The translations under genes and the position numbers were made by a program. A model generated the notes under the pieces. It searched no databases and was not told the origin of the DNA. It saw only the letters and a program-made list of their open reading frames with translations. A stretch of 42,643 nucleotides of DNA from Prevotellaceae bacterium UBA6974 (GTDB lineage: Bacteria; Bacteroidota; Bacteroidia; Bacteroidales; Bacteroidaceae), in assembly GCA_002450165.1 (NCBI GenBank), contig DJYQ01000002.1:1-42643 (forward strand), in the 5' to 3' direction. Below, piece after piece: positions 22,788 through 31,794 of the stretch (position 1 is the first letter of the stretch; every line of letters starts with the position of its first letter).

Positions 22788-25301
22788 TTACAAGTTCTTT
22801 TCCGGGTACAGGTCGTTCCACCACGTAGGATCATCCTGAAGCCATTTCTGGAACCAAGCCATAATACTGTTGTGCCACTTGATACGCTTATGATAGTTTG
22901 ATATGTAATGATTCTCCCCATCAACCATTACAAACGCAGTTTTACGACCCAGAATCTTCAATGCATTAAACATCTGTATGCTTTCACCTACAGGCACGTT
23001 AGTATCAGCACTACCATGCAAGAACAGCAATGGAGTGTGAATTTTGTCGGCATTGAAGAGTGGGGCATGCTCGGTATATAATTTCGCATTATTCCACGGG
23101 TATGAGTTAGGTGCAGAACATGCACTATAGCTATACCCCCAATACCCTTCACCCCAGTAGCTTGTCGGGTTTGATATTCCCGCATGCGAAACAGCGGCAG
23201 CAAAAATATCGGTCTGCGTTTGCAGATACTGTGTCATAAATCCACCGTAGGAAGCACCCAAGCAACCAATTTTCTTCTCATTTACAAATGGATGTTCCCG
23301 ACAGAACTGTTTTGTACCCGAAATGATGTCACTGGCAGTATAATCACCATAGGCATTGGAATGGCGTGCACCAAATTCCTGCCCGAAGCCACTGCAACCG
23401 CTGGGCTGCAAGACATACACCACATAACCCATTGATGCCCATGCTTCGTAGTTATATGAACTGTTCAAGTATCTTCCTACCGGCGAACATCCACCATAGT
23501 AATACACCAGCATCGGATACTTCTTGCTAGCATCAAAATACGGAGGCAGATAATAGCAGCCATATATACTGTCACCACGTTCTGACCTGAACGACCACGT
23601 CCTGCACTCACCAATCCTGATGTCCGACATCGTCCTGGGATTCAGGTCATCCAGCAAAATCTGCCTGCCCCCAGACAAATCCATTACCCAACTACGTTCA
23701 GCCGTAGTCGCCCCCTGTCCTACATACGAGATTACAGCCTTCTTTCCGGCCATATCCCATCCGCTGAAAACATAGTTTTCCTTCAACCTGAGCCTTGTCC
23801 AGTCATATTTTCCATTATTCTTAGGAGCACGTGGATTCAGGCGGAATATCCCCATCTCGTCCTTGTCCTCGCAATAGGCATAGATACAACCATCAGCCTT
23901 AGACCAACACATCGACGTCACACTTGGGTCGAAATCTGCAGTCAATGGTGTGAACCTGCGTGTCTTGATGTCGTATAGGAACAGGTCATGGTCAAATATG
24001 TTAGGAATCATTCCCTCGGGACACACATTGCCGATACCCCCAAAAGCCTCCGCGCTTCCTTCAAACAGAATCTGAGTTGCATCCGGCGAGAATACGGCAC
24101 CACTTATAAAACCATCGCAAGCATATATGGTATCTACAACATCGGTACCAAGATCCATCAGGTAGCAGGAACTGAAACTGAACGGCCTCTTGGTAGTATC
24201 GCCCCAATAGGATGTAAGTAAGACCTTTGAACCATCCTCGCTGACAATACCACCGGTCGTACGCGTGCCCTTTGTCAGTTGACGTATTTCTCCCGTTTTC
24301 ACATCTATCAGGGACAGGTTATAACGATTACGCCAACCCTCGATACGGTCATCAGGCATAATAATCTGGTGCACGTCACTGTTTTTCTCCTTAGGCCCCT
24401 CAACACATTCAGTTACCAGCATCTTAGAATCCCCGGCACAGAATTGCACGCTATTCTTCCCCGTATATGTAAATAATGTCGTGCAGTGTCCGCTCTGTAA
24501 GTCCTTGTATTTATATACAACGTGATTTTCACGGTTCTTGCCAGATGTAATATACCTGTCATCCTTGGCAGCCCATTGCACAAAATCATCAGCGTTATAC
24601 CTGTTCCCGTTACGTGTGTCAATGATTTCCTTCGTCCAATCGGTATTTCCATCCAGCTTTGTTATATATCTTTGCTGATAAACATATCTGCCCGTAGCGC
24701 TTATTCTAGTCCGACCGATATGCTCGTTCGACATCTGATCCTCGAAACAGTAGTATCGCTTTCCACTGGGATTTATCTCAGTATAGCAGTCCCTCAGGCT
24801 GTCAGCACGTTCAACCATTACCATTATCCGGACAGTATCCGCATCATCATTTGTCTCCTGCAGTTTTACGACACATTCATGACGTCCTGCTGACAGGGCA
24901 ATATTCTTGTCACGCCTGATACCGTCAACAAACAGACAGTTCCTGCCATTGGAACTAATACAGAACGACATCTTCTGGTATCGTGTGTTTTGCACGGTGA
25001 ATCCAAGCTGATACACCCCCTTCCCATTGATTACAATAGCAGGGTTGTCAGATATCTTCGCAGGCAGAACCCTGGCACCCGAACCTTTCCACAGGTTCAG
25101 GTCCATATCAGTTTCCCATGCAACATCCTTCACTTCATAGCATTTGCCCTCGGCATTTGCCTTGGTTGTAAACACCACTCCTCGCGTCGAGAATGGCCCT
25201 GCAACCTTCACGCTACAGACACTCAGAGAATCAGTCAGGCTTGCGCTTGTCAGGATAGCAGACATAATCAGTGCCCCTGCACAAAATATACGCTTCATCA
25301 T
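22788..25301 (-). CDS. Secreted S9-family serine peptidase
   Basis: An 837-residue prolyl-oligopeptidase/dipeptidyl-peptidase-like enzyme. It has a signal peptide (MMKRIFCAGALIMSAILTSAS), then a beta-rich N-terminal half with beta-propeller repeats (for example YSLIDVKTGEIRQLTKGTRT and YDIKTRRFTPLTADFD). The alpha/beta hydrolase domain follows from about residue 590: nucleophile in LGASYGGFMTQ, Asp in LHGSADTNVP, His in MVDGENHYISNY. It probably cleaves peptides in the periplasm or outside the cell. The operon order is relA, this gene, mutS2; gaps are 39 and 3 nt. The choice between two tandem ATG codons does not matter for the mature protein. Confidence 0.92.
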   Translation of the reverse strand: MMKRIFCAGALIMSAILTSASLTDSLSVCSVKVAGPFSTRGVVFTTKANAEGKCYEVKDVAWETDMDLNLWKGSGARVLPAKISDNPAIVINGKGVYQLGFTVQNTRYQKMSFCISSNGRNCLFVDGIRRDKNIALSAGRHECVVKLQETNDDADTVRIMVMVERADSLRDCYTEINPSGKRYYCFEDQMSNEHIGRTRISATGRYVYQQRYITKLDGNTDWTKEIIDTRNGNRYNADDFVQWAAKDDRYITSGKNRENHVVYKYKDLQSGHCTTLFTYTGKNSVQFCAGDSKMLVTECVEGPKEKNSDVHQIIMPDDRIEGWRNRYNLSLIDVKTGEIRQLTKGTRTTGGIVSEDGSKVLLTSYWGDTTKRPFSFSSCYLMDLGTDVVDTIYACDGFISGAVFSPDATQILFEGSAEAFGGIGNVCPEGMIPNIFDHDLFLYDIKTRRFTPLTADFDPSVTSMCWSKADGCIYAYCEDKDEMGIFRLNPRAPKNNGKYDWTRLRLKENYVFSGWDMAGKKAVISYVGQGATTAERSWVMDLSGGRQILLDDLNPRTMSDIRIGECRTWSFRSERGDSIYGCYYLPPYFDASKKYPMLVYYYGGCSPVGRYLNSSYNYEAWASMGYVVYVLQPSGCSGFGQEFGARHSNAYGDYTASDIISGTKQFCREHPFVNEKKIGCLGASYGGFMTQYLQTQTDIFAAAVSHAGISNPTSYWGEGYWGYSYSACSAPNSYPWNNAKLYTEHAPLFNADKIHTPLLFLHGSADTNVPVGESIQMFNALKILGRKTAFVMVDGENHYISNYHKRIKWHNSIMAWFQKWLQDDPTWWNDLYPEKNL

Positions 25302-25340
25302 ATTCGCCGGTTTATGCTTGTAATCAGTTTATATCTTGTT

Positions 25341-27263
25341 TTACGAACGGGTTACGTTTTTGACACCCTTTACAGTTTTCAGCTTGCGTATCAGTTGCTT
25401 CAGACGACCCGCATCATCAAGCATCACAGTCAGCGTTCCGCTGAAAAGCCCATCAACAGAGTCAATGGAAATACTGCGGAGCAGAATTTTTTCCTCCTTC
25501 GATATAATGCTCGTGATATTGTTTATTATACCCAGGTCGTCATTACCGACAACTCGCAGGGTGATAGGGTATTGGCTTCCACCTTTTCCAGCCCATTCAG
25601 CACGCACAATCCTATATCCGAACCGCTCACGCAACTGTTTGGCATTTGGACAGGTCGTACGATGTATTTTGATACCCCCTCCGCTTGTTACAAAACCAAA
25701 TACATCATCCCCATATACAGGCTGACAGCATTTGGCCATTTGGAAATCAATACCTTTAAGACTACGGTCAATTACCAGGACATCGTCCCTGTGGTGAGAC
25801 TGTTCCGTATTAGTAGTGTTCAGGACAAAGTCAGTAGCCTTGCTCCTTTCCGCCGGAGCCGCACCCTCAGACTTGTGCACGGGATTCAGCCTTGAAGAAT
25901 AGTCTTCCAGTACATCATTGACATCAATTGTATTCTGAGCCAGTGCTTCATAGAAATCCGTAACTATCCTATAGCCCATCCCCGTTATCGTGTGCATCAG
26001 TGTCGGCTCGTCAAATTCCAGTTTGCGATTTTTCATCTTACGTTCCAACACCTCCTTGGCCATCAGTGCCTGGCGGAATTGCATCTCTTTCAGGCTCTGC
26101 CTTATTTTGGCTTTCGCCTTGCTGCTGGTTGCGATATTCAGCCAGTCCTGTTTAGGCGTCTGTGCCGAACTCGTCATGATTTCCACCTGGTCACCGCTCT
26201 GCAATACATGCTTTATGCTTACCGCCTTGCCTCCGATACGGCCACCTGTACAACGGTTGCCCAGCCCCGAATGAATGTGATATGCAAAATCCAGGACGGT
26301 CGAACCCGTGGTCAGTTTATGCAAATCGCCCTTGGGCGTGAATACAAAAATTCCATCGTCCTTGGTTTCCTTGACACCCTTGTAACGCCAATGCGCCGCC
26401 AATCCGTGTTCAGCGATGTCATCCATCCGCTCAGATCGGATTTGTACCTCAACCCATTTTTCCTCAGGCCCCAGAACAGTAATATGCAGCGACTCGTATC
26501 CGTTATCCTTCGGTACACTCAGCCAGTCACGCATACGCTTGGGGTTACTCTGATACATATCAGTGATTATGCTGAACACCTGCCAGCAATCCTGTTTTTC
26601 CTTTTCCAATATCGAGTTCAGGATAATCCGGATAGCAAATAAATCATACACACCATCTACACCCACATGTTGCTTGTTCATCTTCTGCCAGATACTATGG
26701 ATGCTCTTCGTGCGCCCCTTCATGTGAAAGCGAAGTCCCGCCTCCATCAGCTTTTTCTCAATCGGACCTATGAAGCGTGCAATATACTCATCCCTGCTTG
26801 CCTTTGTCTCGTTCAGTTTCTCCTTGATGTAATAATATGCATCATGCTCAAGGTATTTCAACGACAAGTCCTCCAGTTCCCGCTTCAGATTGTAAAGTCC
26901 CAGTTGATGAGCAATATGCGCCCACAAATACCCTGCCTCCTCAGCCTCCTTGCGTTTCAGTTCCTGATTATCAATGTCACGTATGCTACGCATCAATGCA
27001 ACATGAAAAGAAATCAGTGTCATGATATGTTTCATGTCACCAATCTCACTCATTATCAGGGCACGAAGGTTTTCATTCTCGATATTGGCAGACTTGCTTT
27101 TCAGGTCCTCTACTTTGGCAAAATCCTGTCTTATGGCAGAATTCTCCATTTCCAGCTGAGCGATTATTTCAGCACTGTCCTCCAATTCGCCATGTAAGAT
27201 TTCCTCAGTTAGTTTTAGGACACGATTTGTATCTAAGCCCATTTGTATGCAAGTCTCAAACAT
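25341..27263 (-). CDS. relA: RelA-type (p)ppGpp synthetase with eroded hydrolase domain
   Basis: About 640 residues if the ATG at 27263 is used; an open frame extends upstream to 27392 but its residues look random and a possible -7 box lies inside. The synthetase domain (about 190-330) is intact: GRTKSIHSIWQKM, GVYDLFAIRIIL, DNGYESLHITVLG and EVQIRSERMDDIAEHGLAAHW. TGS (TTGSTVLDFAYHIHSGLGN) and a C-terminal zinc-finger/ACT part (FQMAKCCQPVYGDDVFGFVT; GNDDLGIINNITSII) follow. The N-terminal part is short, and the HD hydrolase residues are missing: the area that normally has a His-Asp pair followed by Glu-Asp reads ILHGELEDSAEI and later LIMSEIGDMKHIMTLISF. A synthetase-only enzyme is the likely reading. 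Confidence 0.9.
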   Translation of the reverse strand: MFETCIQMGLDTNRVLKLTEEILHGELEDSAEIIAQLEMENSAIRQDFAKVEDLKSKSANIENENLRALIMSEIGDMKHIMTLISFHVALMRSIRDIDNQELKRKEAEEAGYLWAHIAHQLGLYNLKRELEDLSLKYLEHDAYYYIKEKLNETKASRDEYIARFIGPIEKKLMEAGLRFHMKGRTKSIHSIWQKMNKQHVGVDGVYDLFAIRIILNSILEKEKQDCWQVFSIITDMYQSNPKRMRDWLSVPKDNGYESLHITVLGPEEKWVEVQIRSERMDDIAEHGLAAHWRYKGVKETKDDGIFVFTPKGDLHKLTTGSTVLDFAYHIHSGLGNRCTGGRIGGKAVSIKHVLQSGDQVEIMTSSAQTPKQDWLNIATSSKAKAKIRQSLKEMQFRQALMAKEVLERKMKNRKLEFDEPTLMHTITGMGYRIVTDFYEALAQNTIDVNDVLEDYSSRLNPVHKSEGAAPAERSKATDFVLNTTNTEQSHHRDDVLVIDRSLKGIDFQMAKCCQPVYGDDVFGFVTSGGGIKIHRTTCPNAKQLRERFGYRIVRAEWAGKGGSQYPITLRVVGNDDLGIINNITSIISKEEKILLRSISIDSVDGLFSGTLTVMLDDAGRLKQLIRKLKTVKGVKNVTRS

Positions 27264-27339
27264 ATTGTTTCCCCGTTTTCGAATAACACAAATACAAGTA
27301 GCAAGGATTACAATCCCCGCTATCACATATTTATCACTG

Positions 27340-27347
27340 CAAATATA
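27340..27347 (-). promoter_or_regulatory. Possible -7 box for the relA operon
   Basis: TATATTTG on the minus strand fits TAnnTTTG; no clear -33 element at 19-21 nt. It would place the start near 27334 and supports the relA ATG at 27263 rather than 27392. Confidence 0.35.
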
Positions 27348-27482
27348 TGTAGAAAATCCAAACATGCCAAGCTTTGTATCGGAAATTTTCAACTAATGAA
27401 CAAAAGCATAAATGTAACGACAGAGCCTCAAAACTTTAATTTTAATATTGATACTACAAATACTCTTAAAAATATAGACGAT

Positions 27483-27517
27483 TTTGTTGGAAGTAACATT
27501 CATAATTCGTAACTTTA
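27483..27517 (+). promoter_or_regulatory. Possible promoter of the DUF4301 gene
   Basis: TTTG at 27483-27486 and TAACTTTA at 27510-27517, spacing 23 nt. This is close to, but not a full match of, the Bacteroidetes consensus. It lies about 40 nt before the ATG. Confidence 0.35.
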
Positions 27518-27557
27518 TGCCACGAAACAATTAAGATATACTAATCTAATACTATTT

Positions 27558-29075
27558 ATGTTAACAGACCAAGACAAAGCGCTTCTTGCCCAAAAAGGCA
27601 TCAGCGAGGAGCAATTAAATTGCCAGTTACACAGTTTTGAAACCGGTTTCCCTTATCTGAAACTAATGGCCGCAGCCAGTGTTGAAAACGGTATTCTGCG
27701 CCTTGATGACGATACAAAGGAAAGTTATGTTCAAATCTGGAAACAGTATAAGCAAGAAGGACATCACATTACCAAGTTTGTGCCTGCCAGTGGAGCAGCC
27801 AGCCGTATGTTCAAGGCAATGTTCGAGTTTCTGGATGCCGACTATGATGTTCCTACGACAGAATTTGAAAAGAAATATTTTCAGGACATCGAGAAATTTG
27901 CCTTTTATCAGGCATTGGACGATGCCTGTCAGGTTCTCGAGGGCAAGCGCATATCAACACTAATCGAAGAAGGTAATTACAAGGCTGTTGTCGCAGCCAT
28001 GCTTGACGCAGACGGGCTAAACTACGGTCAGTTGCCTAAGGGACTGCTTCAGTTCCATTCGTATGACGACTGTGTACGTACTCCACTGGAGGAACATCTG
28101 GTCGAGGCAGCACTGTATGCCGCCTCACAGGGAGAAGCCGAAGTGCACTTCACCGTCAGCACAGAGCACAAGGCACTTTTTCAGCAGCTTGTTGCAGATA
28201 AATTGCCTGAATATGAGAAAGAATACGGCATTAAGTTTAACGTAAGCTTTAGCGAGCAGAAACCAATGACTGATACAGTTGCAGCCAATATGGATAACAC
28301 TCCGTTCCGCAATGAAGACGGGTCACTGCTGTTCCGTCCAGGCGGTCACGGAGCTTTAATTCAGAACCTGAATGACCTGGACAGCGATATTGTGTTCATC
28401 AAGAACATAGACAATGTCGTTCCAGACCGTCTCAAAGACGAGACGACATTGTGGAAACAGATTATTGCAGGTGTGCTGGTAGATGCACAACGTCAGACAT
28501 TTGCCTATCTACAATTACTGGACAGCGGAGATTACAACCATGATGATATCGAGAATATAATACGCTTTGTACGTCATACTCTATGTACCGATTACGAGGA
28601 TATCAAGAATATGGAGGACGCAGAACTGGTATGCTATCTGCGCAAGAAACTGAATCGCCCAATCCGAGTATGTGGTGTCGTACAGAATGTAGGCGAGCCA
28701 GGCGGAGGCCCCTTCCTTGCATACAACCCCGACGGTAGCGTCAGCATGCAGATTCTGGAGAGCAGCCAGATTGACCAGAACAACCCCGAATATCTTAAGA
28801 TGTTCCGCGAAGGTACACATTTCAATCCGGTAGATCTCGTATGCGGCATTCGTGACTACAGGGGTAATAAGTTCAATTTGCCCGATTACGTAGATCCCGC
28901 AACAGGTTTCATCTCGTTCAAGAGCAAGGGCGGACGTGAGCTGAAAGCACTCGAATTACCAGGATTGTGGAACGGTGCCATGAGCGACTGGAATACCATA
29001 ATGGTCGAAGTTCCTTTAGGCACATTCAATCCTGTAAAGACAGTAAACGATTTGTTGCGCGAACAGCACCAATAG
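27558..29075 (+). CDS. DUF4301 family protein
   Basis: 505 residues matching the Bacteroidetes DUF4301 family: N-terminus MLTDQDKALLAQKGISEEQL, then FVPASGAASRMFKAMFEFL, LPKGLLQFHSYDD and GGHGALIQNLNDLDSDIVFIKNIDNV. The last two groups look like a nucleotide/sugar-nucleotidyltransferase-type fold, but activity has not been defined to my knowledge. There is no signal peptide. It is a single gene, divergent from relA, with an efficient terminator behind it. Confidence 0.85.
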   Translation: MLTDQDKALLAQKGISEEQLNCQLHSFETGFPYLKLMAAASVENGILRLDDDTKESYVQIWKQYKQEGHHITKFVPASGAASRMFKAMFEFLDADYDVPTTEFEKKYFQDIEKFAFYQALDDACQVLEGKRISTLIEEGNYKAVVAAMLDADGLNYGQLPKGLLQFHSYDDCVRTPLEEHLVEAALYAASQGEAEVHFTVSTEHKALFQQLVADKLPEYEKEYGIKFNVSFSEQKPMTDTVAANMDNTPFRNEDGSLLFRPGGHGALIQNLNDLDSDIVFIKNIDNVVPDRLKDETTLWKQIIAGVLVDAQRQTFAYLQLLDSGDYNHDDIENIIRFVRHTLCTDYEDIKNMEDAELVCYLRKKLNRPIRVCGVVQNVGEPGGGPFLAYNPDGSVSMQILESSQIDQNNPEYLKMFREGTHFNPVDLVCGIRDYRGNKFNLPDYVDPATGFISFKSKGGRELKALELPGLWNGAMSDWNTIMVEVPLGTFNPVKTVNDLLREQHQ

Positions 29076-29109
29076 TCATTTGACTTGTTTTTTGTCAATA
29101 AATATTCAT

Positions 29110-29141
29110 ATACCCGCGGGTTTTCCTGCGGGTATTTTTTT
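29110..29141 (+). terminator. Strong intrinsic terminator after the DUF4301 gene
   Basis: An 11-bp stem (29110-29120 with 29125-29135; one G-T pair) surrounds a TTTT loop and is followed by six T. It is the clearest terminator in the window and separates DUF4301 from ftsY. Confidence 0.92.
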
Positions 29142-29158
29142 ATTTTATGATTTTTTTA

Positions 29159-29166
29159 TATCTTTG
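29159..29166 (+). promoter_or_regulatory. -7 box of ftsY
   Basis: TATCTTTG, a full match to TAnnTTTG, 26 nt before the ftsY ATG. A -33 TTTG is not seen at the expected place. Confidence 0.5.
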
Positions 29167-29192
29167 TCACGCTTATATGGAATAAACAGATT

Positions 29193-30146
29193 ATGGGATT
29201 ATTTAATTTTTTCAATAAGGAGAAAAAAGAAACTTTAAATCAGGGACTTGAAAAGACCAAACGCGGTTTCTTTGAAAAACTGTCCCGCGCTGTCGCAGGA
29301 CGTGACAAAGTTGACGAGGACGTATTGGATAACCTCGAGGAAGTCCTTGTCACAAGCGACGTAGGCGTGGATGCAACGCTTCGTATTATTGAACGTATTG
29401 AAAAACGCGTTGCCCGTGACAAGTATGTAGGAACAGACGAGCTGAATGCAATATTGCGCGATGAGATAACCGGACTTTTGGCTGAGAACAACGTCCTCGA
29501 TACAGACGGATTTAACATTCCGACAGACAAGCGTCCTTATGTAATAATGGTAGTCGGTGTAAACGGAGTAGGCAAGACCACGACAATAGGAAAACTTGCA
29601 TACCAGTTCAAAAAAGCCGGTCACAAGGTCGTAATAGGTGCAGCAGATACATTCCGCGCAGCAGCAGTAGAACAAATCGTAATCTGGGGGCAACGTGTAG
29701 GAGTACCTGTTGTCAAGCAGCAAATGGGCAGCGACCCAGCCAGTGTAGCCTTTGATACACTGCAACATGCAATTGCCGAGGGAGCTGACGTCGTGCTGAT
29801 TGATACTGCAGGACGCCTGCATAACAAGAAAGGGCTTATGGACGAGCTGAGTAAGATTAAGCGCGTTATGCAGAAACTAATTCCCCAGGCTCCCCACGAC
29901 GTCATGCTCATCCTGGACGGCAGTACAGGTCAGAATGCATACGAACAGGCCAAGCAGTTCACCGCAGCTACCGAGGTTACAAGCATGGCGATTACCAAAC
30001 TGGACGGAACAGCCAAGGGCGGAGTTGTCATAGGAATCAGCGATCAGTTCAAGATACCGGTTCGCTACATAGGACTCGGTGAAGGAATGGATGATCTCCT
30101 TCCCTTTAATCGCAGGGAATTTGTAGATTCATTATTCCGCTCATGA
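29193..30146 (+). CDS. ftsY: Signal recognition particle receptor FtsY
   Basis: A 317-residue SRP-receptor GTPase that docks ribosome-SRP complexes at the inner membrane. It has a short basic N-terminal segment, then the N domain (to about 95), then the G domain with GVNGVGKTTTIGKLA (P loop), DTFRAAAVEQ (G2/I-box area), DTAGRLHNKKGLMDELSKI (G3) and TKLDGTAKGG (G4). The final ALG-like GLGEGMDDLLPF is intact. The acidic A domain seen in E. coli is missing, which is normal for this phylum. It is followed by rimO after 25 nt. Confidence 0.95.
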   Translation: MGLFNFFNKEKKETLNQGLEKTKRGFFEKLSRAVAGRDKVDEDVLDNLEEVLVTSDVGVDATLRIIERIEKRVARDKYVGTDELNAILRDEITGLLAENNVLDTDGFNIPTDKRPYVIMVVGVNGVGKTTTIGKLAYQFKKAGHKVVIGAADTFRAAAVEQIVIWGQRVGVPVVKQQMGSDPASVAFDTLQHAIAEGADVVLIDTAGRLHNKKGLMDELSKIKRVMQKLIPQAPHDVMLILDGSTGQNAYEQAKQFTAATEVTSMAITKLDGTAKGGVVIGISDQFKIPVRYIGLGEGMDDLLPFNRREFVDSLFRS

Positions 30147-30171
30147 TTTTTCCACCTTCCTTCCTGCATAG

Positions 30172-31473
30172 ATGAAGAAGATAGATTTCATAACCATGGG
30201 TTGTTCCAAGAACCTGGTGGACAGTGAATACCTGATGTCCCAGCTGGAATCAGCCGGATTCCAGGTAGAACATGACGCAGATATACTGACAGGCGACATA
30301 GCTGTCGTTAACACCTGCGGTTTTATTGCTGACGCACAAGAGGAAAGCATAAATATGATTCTCGAACTTGCACAACGCAAGTCCCAGGGTAAATTGGAAC
30401 GCCTTTACGTCATGGGTTGTCTTAGTGCAAGATTCATGAAGGATTTAGGACACGAGATTCCCGAAGTTGACCGCTTTTTCGGTAAATTCAACTGGACCGA
30501 ACTGCTGGACGAACTGGGTCACACATACAATCATCAGGACAAATATCACCGCCACCTAACGACCCCTTCACACTACGCGTATATTAAAATCAGCGAAGGA
30601 TGTGACCGCAACTGTGCATATTGTGCAATACCTATTATAACAGGCAGGCACAAATCGCGCAAGACCGAGGACATACTTGACGAAGTGCGCTATCTCGTCA
30701 GCAAGGGTGTTAGCGAATTTCAGGTAATAGCCCAGGAGTTGACATATTACGGTATAGATATTTACGGAGAACGCAGGATAGCAGGACTCATTGACTCAAT
30801 GGCCCACATTCCCGGTGTACACTGGATACGCCTGCACTATGCATACCCAACCGATTTCCCCATGGAGCTCCTTGCTGTCATGCGTCAGAACCAGAATGTT
30901 TGCCGCTACATCGACATCGCACTACAGCACAGCAGTGACAGGATGTTAAAGGCAATGAACCGCCATATTACAGAAGCCCAGACACGCAAACTCATACAGG
31001 ATATGCGCCAGGCCGTTCCCGGGATACACATCCGCACAACGCTGATGATAGGCTTTCCGTCAGAAACAGACGAGGATTTCAAATCCCTGTGTCAATTTGT
31101 CCGGGACATGCGTTTCGATAGGATGGGAGCCTTCGCATACAGTCACGAAACGGGAACGCCTGCAGGGAAACGATATACTGACGATATTCCCGAAGACATC
31201 AAGCAGGCAAGACTCAGCAAGCTGATGCGCATCCAGCAAAACATATCAGCAGAAATACAGGATTCCAAGGTTGGTCAGGTGATGCAAATCGTTATAGACC
31301 GTATCGAAGGAGAATATTACATCGGACGTACTGAATTTGATTCACCCGAGGTCGATCCCGAGGTTCTCGTCCCAGTTTCATCTGCCAAGCTTCAGCCAGG
31401 TCAGTATTACAAAGCCCAGATTACAGGCGCGGATGACTTTGACCTCTATGCCGAGATAGTCGGTAATCCATAA
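30172..31473 (+). CDS. rimO: Ribosomal protein S12 methylthiotransferase RimO
   Basis: 433 residues. The N-terminal methylthiotransferase domain has Cys in MGCSKNLVDSE, VVNTCGFI and VMGCLSARF, which bind the auxiliary cluster. The radical-SAM core has GCDRNCAYCAIPIITG (CxxxCxxC). A C-terminal TRAM domain starts around VGQVMQIVIDRIEGEYYIGRTE. It adds a methylthio group to an aspartate of ribosomal protein S12. The gene lies between ftsY and the HU genes, and may be cotranscribed with both. Confidence 0.95.
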   Translation: MKKIDFITMGCSKNLVDSEYLMSQLESAGFQVEHDADILTGDIAVVNTCGFIADAQEESINMILELAQRKSQGKLERLYVMGCLSARFMKDLGHEIPEVDRFFGKFNWTELLDELGHTYNHQDKYHRHLTTPSHYAYIKISEGCDRNCAYCAIPIITGRHKSRKTEDILDEVRYLVSKGVSEFQVIAQELTYYGIDIYGERRIAGLIDSMAHIPGVHWIRLHYAYPTDFPMELLAVMRQNQNVCRYIDIALQHSSDRMLKAMNRHITEAQTRKLIQDMRQAVPGIHIRTTLMIGFPSETDEDFKSLCQFVRDMRFDRMGAFAYSHETGTPAGKRYTDDIPEDIKQARLSKLMRIQQNISAEIQDSKVGQVMQIVIDRIEGEYYIGRTEFDSPEVDPEVLVPVSSAKLQPGQYYKAQITGADDFDLYAEIVGNP

Positions 31474-31507
31474 TTCATTCAGCACAAAACATTTAAAGAA
31501 CATATAT

Positions 31508-31777
31508 ATGAACAACAAGGAATTTATTGCAGAACTTGCAAAACGTACAGGGATTAATGTACGTGAAGCCCAGCAGAGAGTAAGGATTCTTGCTCAGAAG
31601 ATAACCGAGACTCTATGTGATGAAGATGTTGTCCAAGTAGTAGGATTTGGTAATTTCGAAACCAAGAAGCGCCTGGAGCGCGTACTGATTAACCCGACAA
31701 CAGGACTGCGTATGTTGGTTCCGCCCAAGATCGTTGTCGGATTCAAGCCAAGTGCATCAATGAAGAGTAAAATCTAA
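31508..31777 (+). CDS. HU-family DNA-binding protein
   Basis: 89 residues, a standard HU/IHF-type nucleoid protein: MNNKEFIAELAKRTGINV start, dimer core, VQVVGFGNFETKKRLER and the DNA-binding arm LINPTTGLRMLVPPKIVVGFKPSASMK. The arm has INPTTG where HU often has RNPQTG. The gene is 34 nt after rimO and 17 nt before a second HU-domain gene, forming a small pair. Confidence 0.92.
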   Translation: MNNKEFIAELAKRTGINVREAQQRVRILAQKITETLCDEDVVQVVGFGNFETKKRLERVLINPTTGLRMLVPPKIVVGFKPSASMKSKI

Positions 31778-31794
31778 AAGTATCTAACACAGAG

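Noticed and set aside
27264..27392. Extended N-terminus of RelA (start at 27392)
   Set aside because: The extra 43 residues look hydrophobic and unrelated to Rel proteins, and a possible -7 box lies within them.
17951..27557. dif site near the composition switch
   Set aside because: I looked for a 28-bp XerCD-type dyad in the few intergenic gaps and did not recognise one; I do not know the exact sequence for this lineage.
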